A stretch of 64,000 nt of DNA from Amoebidium appalachense (taxonomy: Eukaryota > Ichthyosporea), in the NCBI GenBank assembly GCA_963693365.1, contig CAVNZM010000005.1:6572001-6636000 (forward strand), written 5' to 3'. Of the stretch, positions 58,300 to 64,000 are shown piece after piece. The position numbers and the translations under genes were made by a program. The notes below the pieces were generated by a model that was given only the letters and a program-made list of their open reading frames with translations, was not told where the DNA came from and made no database searches. How positions within the stretch are numbered: the stretch's first letter is position 1; every line of letters starts with the position of its first letter.

Positions 58300-58447
58300 T
58301 CCCTGTTTACGAGTTGCTGGAGCAGAGGTGTGAGTGGCCATGGTGGCTGGGGAAAGTATTTGGAACTTTCTGCAGAAAGAGGATCGCTGGGGAGAATATT
58401 TTAAAAGGAAAACGGCGACAGCACAAGCAGTATCTGTGCAAAGTGGT
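58300..58447 (+). CDS. Candidate exon, unrecognised
   Basis: Plus-strand open frame after AATAGCAG and before a good donor (AAAGTG|GTAAGG). It reads VPVYELLEQRCEWPWWLGKV and then a basic stretch (RKRIAGENILKGKRRQHKQY). A phase-0 continuation is possible at 58657 after CCCTCAG (IIHAQKHHYTAATT), but that exon runs into Thr/Pro repeats. The minus strand is also open over part of the same segment, so strand and reality are unsure. Confidence 0.3.
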
Positions 58448-58789
58448 AAGGAATGAGGAATAAGGGGGAGAGTTGGGAGGAGGGGGGTGGGGATATAGAG
58501 AGAGAGACTCGCGAGAGGGGAGCTGGGGAGATAGAGACTCGGGGGGGAGGGGAGGGGGAGGGAAACTAGGGAGGGGGGAGAAAGAGACGGAGAGCAAGGG
58601 ACGGGGGAAAACAGCCACCAACAACGTACCACCGCCATATCACCGCTATCCCTCAGATAATCCATGCCCAGAAGCACCACTACACAGCTGCAACAACCAT
58701 GACAACCAAAACGACAACCGCCACCACCTGCCCCCCCCCCCCCCCCCCCCCCCCCTCCCCCCTCTCCCCACACCTTTGGGCCCGTAAAC

Positions 58790-59067
58790 TAGAGGAGCAT
58801 GCCTACACGAATAATGCGGCCATCTTTTGTACAGTACATACCGTGCACGGTTTCGGTGTAGAACCTCAACAATATTATTCAATAATATGGTTGATTTTAC
58901 GCGCAGCGAATACGGATTTCTATATATCCCTTTCAAATAGTGTTTTGTTCGAAAAACAACTTTCAACCAAGCATTCATAGCTATGGATATCGGAGTAAAG
59001 TTGGAGCAAACCACCTTTTCATTTTTTTCCATGACTTGTTCGTTTTGTCTAATTAACAAAACGAGGT

Positions 59068-59106
<39 letters not shown>

Positions 59107-59429
59107 GAATCGACGTCGACGGGGTGGGATGTGCTGTGCAAACATACGAGATTCGATTAGGTGCCAGGCCGGGTACCGTAGCAATATAGATACAAAACAT
59201 AAATAACCGTCATATTATATGCATACAACCGCCTTGCGCACGCCGCTGAGGTTACGGAAGGTAAATCTGGTCCCCTCCCCCCCCCCCCCCCCCCCCCTCG
59301 AGCTCCCCCTTCCTCCAAACCCCCTCCCCCCCCCCCCCTCCTCCCCCCCTCTCCAACCCCCCCCCCCCCCCCCCCCCCCCCAGGTTCCCAACCCTCCGAT
59401 CGATCCCTCCCTCCGCCTCCCCCGCCGCC

Positions 59430-59489
<60 letters not shown>

Positions 59490-59757
59490 GGCAACATATA
59501 CAGCGGTGCATACAGCACGTTGCCTCGAGACTTGCTGAACTAATTCAATATTATTATGCAATCAACTCATCGAAATAGTATATTCAATGTGACTACCTTC
59601 TATAGCGAAATGCATCCCAATCCGAGTCAACCGCATACTAATTATAAGATAACAAGCTACTAATATTAGCTTGATCAAATCCCCACTCCCCCCCCTCCCC
59701 CACCCCCAAACACATACACCGTGACACACACACCGACACATCCCCCTCCCTCCCTCC

Positions 59758-59791
<34 letters not shown>

Positions 59792-60285
59792 CCTCAACCC
59801 ACCCACCCGGCTACCCACACATGTACAACAACATCATGTACACAAAGAAAAAGCAAACAATTTGAAACATTCAAAAAAAAACTTCAACACCATCACCACC
59901 ACCACACCCACTTCCATTACCACCACCGCCATGAGCTGCGCCCAGTACCTGTTCTAATTATAACACGCCATGACACATGTTATCCACGGGCATGCATCAT
60001 CCGTGAGTCAATGATGATACATGTACAGATTCGAAGGTCGGGGGGGCGAGTGGAGATAAAACCCAGCCCTAGCCGACCTGTTCCTGAGACTGCTCTATCA
60101 TTTTTTCTATATTAGAACCGCCATAATGAATAGAGTGTTTGTGTCCCTTTGCACACGTGTTAGCGCTGCACGTGCATGCCTACGTCATTGTGCTCGCACG
60201 TGTTTTCCTTAGATGAGGAACTGCACAAAAAGATGACTCTTACATCGACACAACCGAGTCGGCTGTAGCATGTTAACGCCCCGAT
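58790..60285. other. Intergenic: complex AT-leaning DNA with G- and C-runs
   Basis: A G-run of about 40 nt at 59066-59105, C-runs from 59278 to 59487 including one of about 57 nt, and CA-rich and A-rich stretches to 59.9 kb. A short open segment at 59205-59259 ends at GAAG|GTAAAT, but no partner was found. Confidence 0.5.
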
Positions 60286-60376
60286 GGGATTGGTCAGTAA
60301 TTAGGTGACCAATCAATTAACGCCTATTCATGGTGTGACCAATCGGAAACAAGAATTCTGGAGATGTGTGATTGGA
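60286..60376. promoter_or_regulatory. Cluster of four CCAAT boxes
   Basis: ATTGG at about 60287, CCAAT at 60309 and 60338, and ATTGG at about 60372. Two of them lie in identical GTGACCAATC decamers 29 bp apart. CCAAT boxes bind NF-Y in animals, fungi and plants. The cluster suggests a promoter, perhaps for a transcript starting near 60.6-60.8 kb. Confidence 0.45.
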
Positions 60377-60799
60377 CGTGCTTTCGTTGAATAAAGTCAT
60401 TGTTGACAAAATCATATGTCGTTTGAGCGGCTTTGGCGACGACTGTAATGATTATTGAATGTGATAAATTGAAAAACATAAAGCTAAATGCAAGTTTTAT
60501 GAATACAGTAATCATGTTGACAACCAATCGTGATAGTATATTTATATGAATGTCTGGACGTTCACGTCGGTTCGCGTTCACTCACGCCATCATCTATGAC
60601 TCGCCCAGCAGTTTTGATTATTCAATCAACATCGGCTGGAAGTGAGTGGCAGTTAGCCTTATTTGGGTGATAAGTTTCCGAAGACTCTTTGCTGGTAAGA
60701 AATATAAGCCAAAAAGCACCGGAGAATAGCTATAGCTTTAGATACATAGATATGTAACTAGATATTACTATTTTCATCGGTATTAGGTCTAATATAGTC

Positions 60800-60979
60800 A
60801 TGACACACTCCGATTCCACGTACCCGGAGCTGGGAGCTCTTATCACACCATCATCCCTTCCGCTCTACTATTGGCTTACAATCACGCAGCGCGAGGTACC
60901 GCTTTTCCTCTCTGCCTCCTGGTACGCTGTGCGGGGGCCCCAGTCTCCCGTGTGCAGCCATCGAGTTTGGGTCGCCTAG
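60800..60979 (+). CDS. Small ORF of 59 residues or first exon
   Basis: Starts MTHSDSTYPELGALITPSSL downstream of the CCAAT cluster. It is open to a TAG, with an internal possible donor GAG|GTACCG after ITQRE. Composition is ordinary. It could be a short protein, an upstream ORF of the kinase transcript or a first exon. No homology was recognised. Confidence 0.3.
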   Translation: MTHSDSTYPELGALITPSSLPLYYWLTITQREVPLFLSASWYAVRGPQSPVCSHRVWVA

Positions 60980-61056
60980 TCCTCTCTTCGGCTGTTAGCG
61001 GGCGAACGTTCCGCGCTGTCGTTTTTCCATACCCCGTTTTCTGTCTATCCGCACAT

Positions 61057-61074
61057 ATGTCCTCCCAAGAGTTG
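61057..61074 (+). other. Possible 5' exon end with strong donor
   Basis: ATGTCCTCCCAAGAGTTG is followed by GTAAGA, a good 5' splice site, in complex DNA 1.6 kb upstream of the kinase exon. It may be the end of a 5' exon of the kinase gene. Its phase does not fit a coding join to 62647, so it would be untranslated or belong to another gene. Confidence 0.25.
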
Positions 61075-62646
61075 GTAAGAAGACCTGTCAGTTGAGCTGC
61101 TTTCGTACGTTGGAAAAGTAGTGAAGTAGCTTCTTCCGAATGATATAATCAGTGGTGGTGGATACGAGGTTGTATCTCTCCGTTTTCAAATGCAGGCTCG
61201 TGTTTTCGAGCGAGGAAAGCAACGAGACCAACTAGACTCTCTAGCTGTCAATACCGTTAGTTTTAGGGCAGGTACAGACGCTGGAAATCCCAGGGACACT
61301 TTTCCTTCCAGACAGTTTCATGAGTCCAATCAGTAACCCCACACACAGCGACACCACACTCGCACATTTGCAGTAGCATTTTCAAACGTATTCCATTGTT
61401 CTTCACGTTCTACTTTCAACCCAAAGAACTACTGGAACGGGGAAAGATTATTGGTATTCAAATAATTGTCATTTATTTGAACAAAATTCATCTCATGTAT
61501 TTGCTTTTTTCCTCCCCGCCCTAGACTCAATGGATGGGGTCGAGAGCACACACGGTACACACATGTGAGACAAACACAAACCACTTACAAGCAGGCTGCT
61601 GAACTGCACACTTTTGGAACAAAACATAGAACTCTCTCAATTTATGCTAACCTATTCGTACTACACCATTTTAAGGAAGAAGGGATAAAGTGAACAGATC
61701 TACCGGTCAGTACATTTTGTTCCCTCCATTGCATCAGTGGGATTCACGGGACGCAGATATTCGCAGTCAACACTTTGGTACAGGGAAGGAATTATTTAGT
61801 GACAAACTTAGTCAGATACCTCTAATTAGAAATTTCCATTTACATACACACATTTTTCTCTATTGGGATTGCTGTCATTGGGCATGATAGTCGCCCCTAT
61901 ACATTCTGTTCCAGAGATTCCCCAGTGGATGTTTTCTCTCTTGGTGTCTTTAGTGTCCGAGCAAGAGATTAGAAACTGAACCGTATTGGTTGTTTTTGTA
62001 CGAGTGGTGTGTGTGGGAGCGGCAGCAGAATAGTGGGAGATGTGGTGGTTGTTATTTTTTGTTTGGGAGGAGGGGGGGGGGGGGGGGGAGAGGGGGGGAA
62101 GGGGGGGGGGGAGGGGGGGGGGGAAAAGGGGGGAAAAGGGGGAGCGCAGTGGAGAAGGGGGAGAGGTTGGGGGTGGGGGGAGGGGGGCGGGGGGGGGGGG
62201 GGAGGGGGAAGGGGTGGAGAAGAAGAAACCGTGGATTCAAAAGGGGAATGCATGTGCTTCTTTTTCTTATTGCTTTGTATTTGGTTCTGCATGGGTTCGT
62301 GTAGGTCCTGTATTTTTTAGTATGCTGCTGGCATTTGCTGTGGACGAATGGAAGTTTTTTCCTCGCGATGGACGTCCGGGGGAGGGGTGGAAGTGAGGAA
62401 CAAAATTGCGCATGAATGCAACATGGGAGGGTGGGAAGAGGGGGGAGGAGGGGGGGAAAGAAAAGAAATCATAAGGTGTGTCACACAGTCACCTAGTAAT
62501 GACGAAAGAAGCTCACACTTCGAGTGGAGGAAGAGAACGAGAGCGAGAAGAAAAAAACATCTAACACCCAGCCGTTAACATACCTGTTGCTGTCACATTT
62601 GAATGATAATGATTTTTTCTAATTTTAATGTTATTATTAATTGCAG
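61075..62646. other. Region upstream of the kinase exon
   Basis: AT-leaning complex DNA to 62.0 kb, then a G-rich block at 62070-62215. It ends in TTAATGTTATTATTAATTGCAG, a plausible branch and acceptor region for the kinase exon. No supported gene. Confidence 0.45.
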
Positions 62647-62760
62647 TGTTGGCGGGCTGGATCATGGTAGCCCCTTGGCCGAGCGCATTGTCAGGCCGGG
62701 GCGACCAGCAGCCGGCCAGCCAGATTCTCCGCCACTACAATGTGGGAAGGACCATCGGCG

Positions 62761-62838
<78 letters not shown>

Positions 62839-62965
62839 GTGTGTGCGTGTGCGTGTGCGTGTGCGTGTGCGTGTGCGTGTGCGTGTGCGTGTGTGCGTGC
62901 GTGTGCGTGTGCGTGCGTGTGCGTGTGCGTGTGTGTGCATGTGCGTGTGCGTGTGTGCGTGCGCG

Positions 62966-63041
<76 letters not shown>

Positions 63042-64000
63042 CGTGTGGGGAGGGAAGGGAAGGGGGGGGGGGGGGGGTCGTCTCTGTTTCTGCCTGTCTG
63101 GGAAGGGGTGGTTAGAGACTTGATAGTGAAGCAGAAGAATGCTTACCGGGGATGGATGGTGTGGATGAGTGGGAGTGGGTGGGTGAGTGGGTGAGTGGGT
63201 AGACAGAGGTGAAGGGGGATGGTGGGGGGAGGGGGGGGGGAGGGGGGGGGGGGGGTAGTCTAAAAATGGCAGGACTGAGGGTGTGATGACTGATGAGGGT
63301 TTCATTGACTTTGGTGATGCAGAAGGGTGTGTGTGAGGAACGAGGAGGGGGGGGGGGGGGGGAGGGGGGGGGGGGGGGGGGGGGGTTGCAAGAGGAGGGG
63401 CAATGATGATATGATGGTGGTGGTGGTGGCGGTGGGGGGGGGGGGGGGGGGGGAGGGGGGGGGGGGGAGAGGTTAGGGGGTTGGGTTGGTTGGGGCCGTG
63501 GTCGGTGTATGTGCGATGGGGGGGGCGGGGGGGGGGGAGGGGGGGGGGATACAGGGCATCGTTGATAGAGCAGAATTAAGTGTGGTTCTGATGTAAGGGA
63601 GAGAAAAGGGACAGGGGGGGGGGGGGGGGACGGAGGGGGGAGGGGGGGGAAGAGAGAGAGAGAGAGAGAGAGGTGGAAGGGGGTGGGGGGGGGGGGGGGG
63701 GGGGGTCAGTCGAAAGAGAGGGAATAGGGCAGGAGTGTGCCTCACAGGGGGAGGGGGTAGTGGTGGGGGGTGGGTCGATGGGCGGGGGAGTAGTTTGAGT
63801 CACGATGAAAACGGAAATTCGAGCGTGTAATGGGTTAAAAAACCAAAGACTGATCATTCTGTTAGTCTACCGTAGATGTGTAAGGAGTGTTCGAAACTTA
63901 AAACAGTTTGATCTATACTGTCAAGCCTAATTCTGCCTATTTCATCTTGCAGGTGGCTTTGCTAAAGTCAAGTTGGCAGTCCACCGCATAACAAATGAAA
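62647..64000 (+). CDS. Protein kinase of the CAMK/AMPK-related group, 5' part (cut by window end)
   Basis: Exon 62647-62764 follows an ATTGCAG acceptor and contains the likely start ATG at 62664 (MVAPWPSALSGRG). It leads to ILRHYNVGRTIGEG, the start of a kinase domain. The next exon begins at 63953 after CATCTTGCAG with GFAKVKLAVHRITNE and runs off the window. Together they give the glycine-rich loop IGEGGFAKVKLAVH, typical of MELK, AMPK and related Ser/Thr kinases. The Lys of the VAIK motif would come next, outside the window. The P-loop is split by a 1.2-kb intron that starts directly as (GT)n and holds large G-runs. The first GT gives phase 2, but the next exon needs phase 1. Using the second GT would insert one Cys into the loop, and one fewer G in GAAGGG would fit perfectly. 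Confidence 0.75.
62766..63041. repeat. (GT)n and (GTGC)n at the kinase intron donor
   Basis: About 275 nt of GT with GTGC variants in the middle. The first GT is the 5' splice site of the kinase exon. Confidence 0.95.
63062..63780. repeat. G-run field in kinase intron
   Basis: At least eight G-runs separated by GGA, GGT and GAGA steps. Here the sense strand is G-rich, unlike the C-rich introns of pyruvate kinase and COPS9. Confidence 0.95.

Overview
The window is nuclear DNA of a eukaryote with spliceosomal (GT-AG) introns. I infer a unicellular relative of animals (holozoan or other opisthokont protist). The pyruvate kinase is animal-like, and two small animal-type genes are recognisable: COPS9/CSNAP and a TMEM177 homologue. 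There is no bacterial, organellar or viral signature. The non-coding DNA is extreme. It is packed with long G or C homopolymers (15-50 nt), (GT)n/(CA)n, (CT)n/(GA)n and smaller minisatellites. These produce hundreds of meaningless open frames (poly-Pro, poly-Gly, Cys-Val, His-Thr, Leu-Ser), which I have left out.

Layout, left to right. 0.65-0.79 kb: one exon of an EF-hand protein (-). 1.6-3.8 kb: a cluster of a dispersed repeat, here called R1. 5.9-8.4 kb: COPS9 (+), preceded by a perfect CRE palindrome. 9.8-10.3 kb: a second dispersed repeat (R2) and a hairpin. 10.8-13.2 kb: an unrecognised gene C (-). 14.7-18.2 kb: gene D (-), divergent from gene E (18.9-21.3 kb, +). 22.6-23.1 kb: ORF F (+). 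25.6-27.1 kb: a single-exon seven-helix membrane protein (+). 29.7-33.4 kb: an AlkB-like 2-oxoglutarate/Fe(II) dioxygenase with a very basic N-terminus (+). 34.6-36.0 kb: four-exon gene G (+). 36.9-39.9 kb: a disordered protein with three RKKS-type modules (-). 43.4-49.3 kb: a TMEM177-like M48-fold protein with an intact HExxH motif (-). 50.6-54.0 kb: pyruvate kinase with its promoter (+). 62.6 kb to the end: the 5' part of a CAMK/AMPK-related protein kinase (+).

Gene models were built by joining open frames whose splice phases agree, so many junctions are inferences. Three coding exons (genes C, AlkB and the RKKS protein) each need one single-base frame correction. In each case the exon contains a G/C run of 5-8 nt at a position where the correction restores both the frame and the phase of the next intron. 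The kinase P-loop junction has a similar problem. These are either assembly homopolymer errors or real lesions. Introns commonly start directly in (GT)n or end directly in (CA)n, so splice sites are fused to microsatellites.

The genes do not form one pathway. The set mixes housekeeping (pyruvate kinase, COP9 signalosome), a mitochondrial inner-membrane factor (TMEM177), nucleic-acid modification (AlkB) and signalling (7TM protein, kinase).
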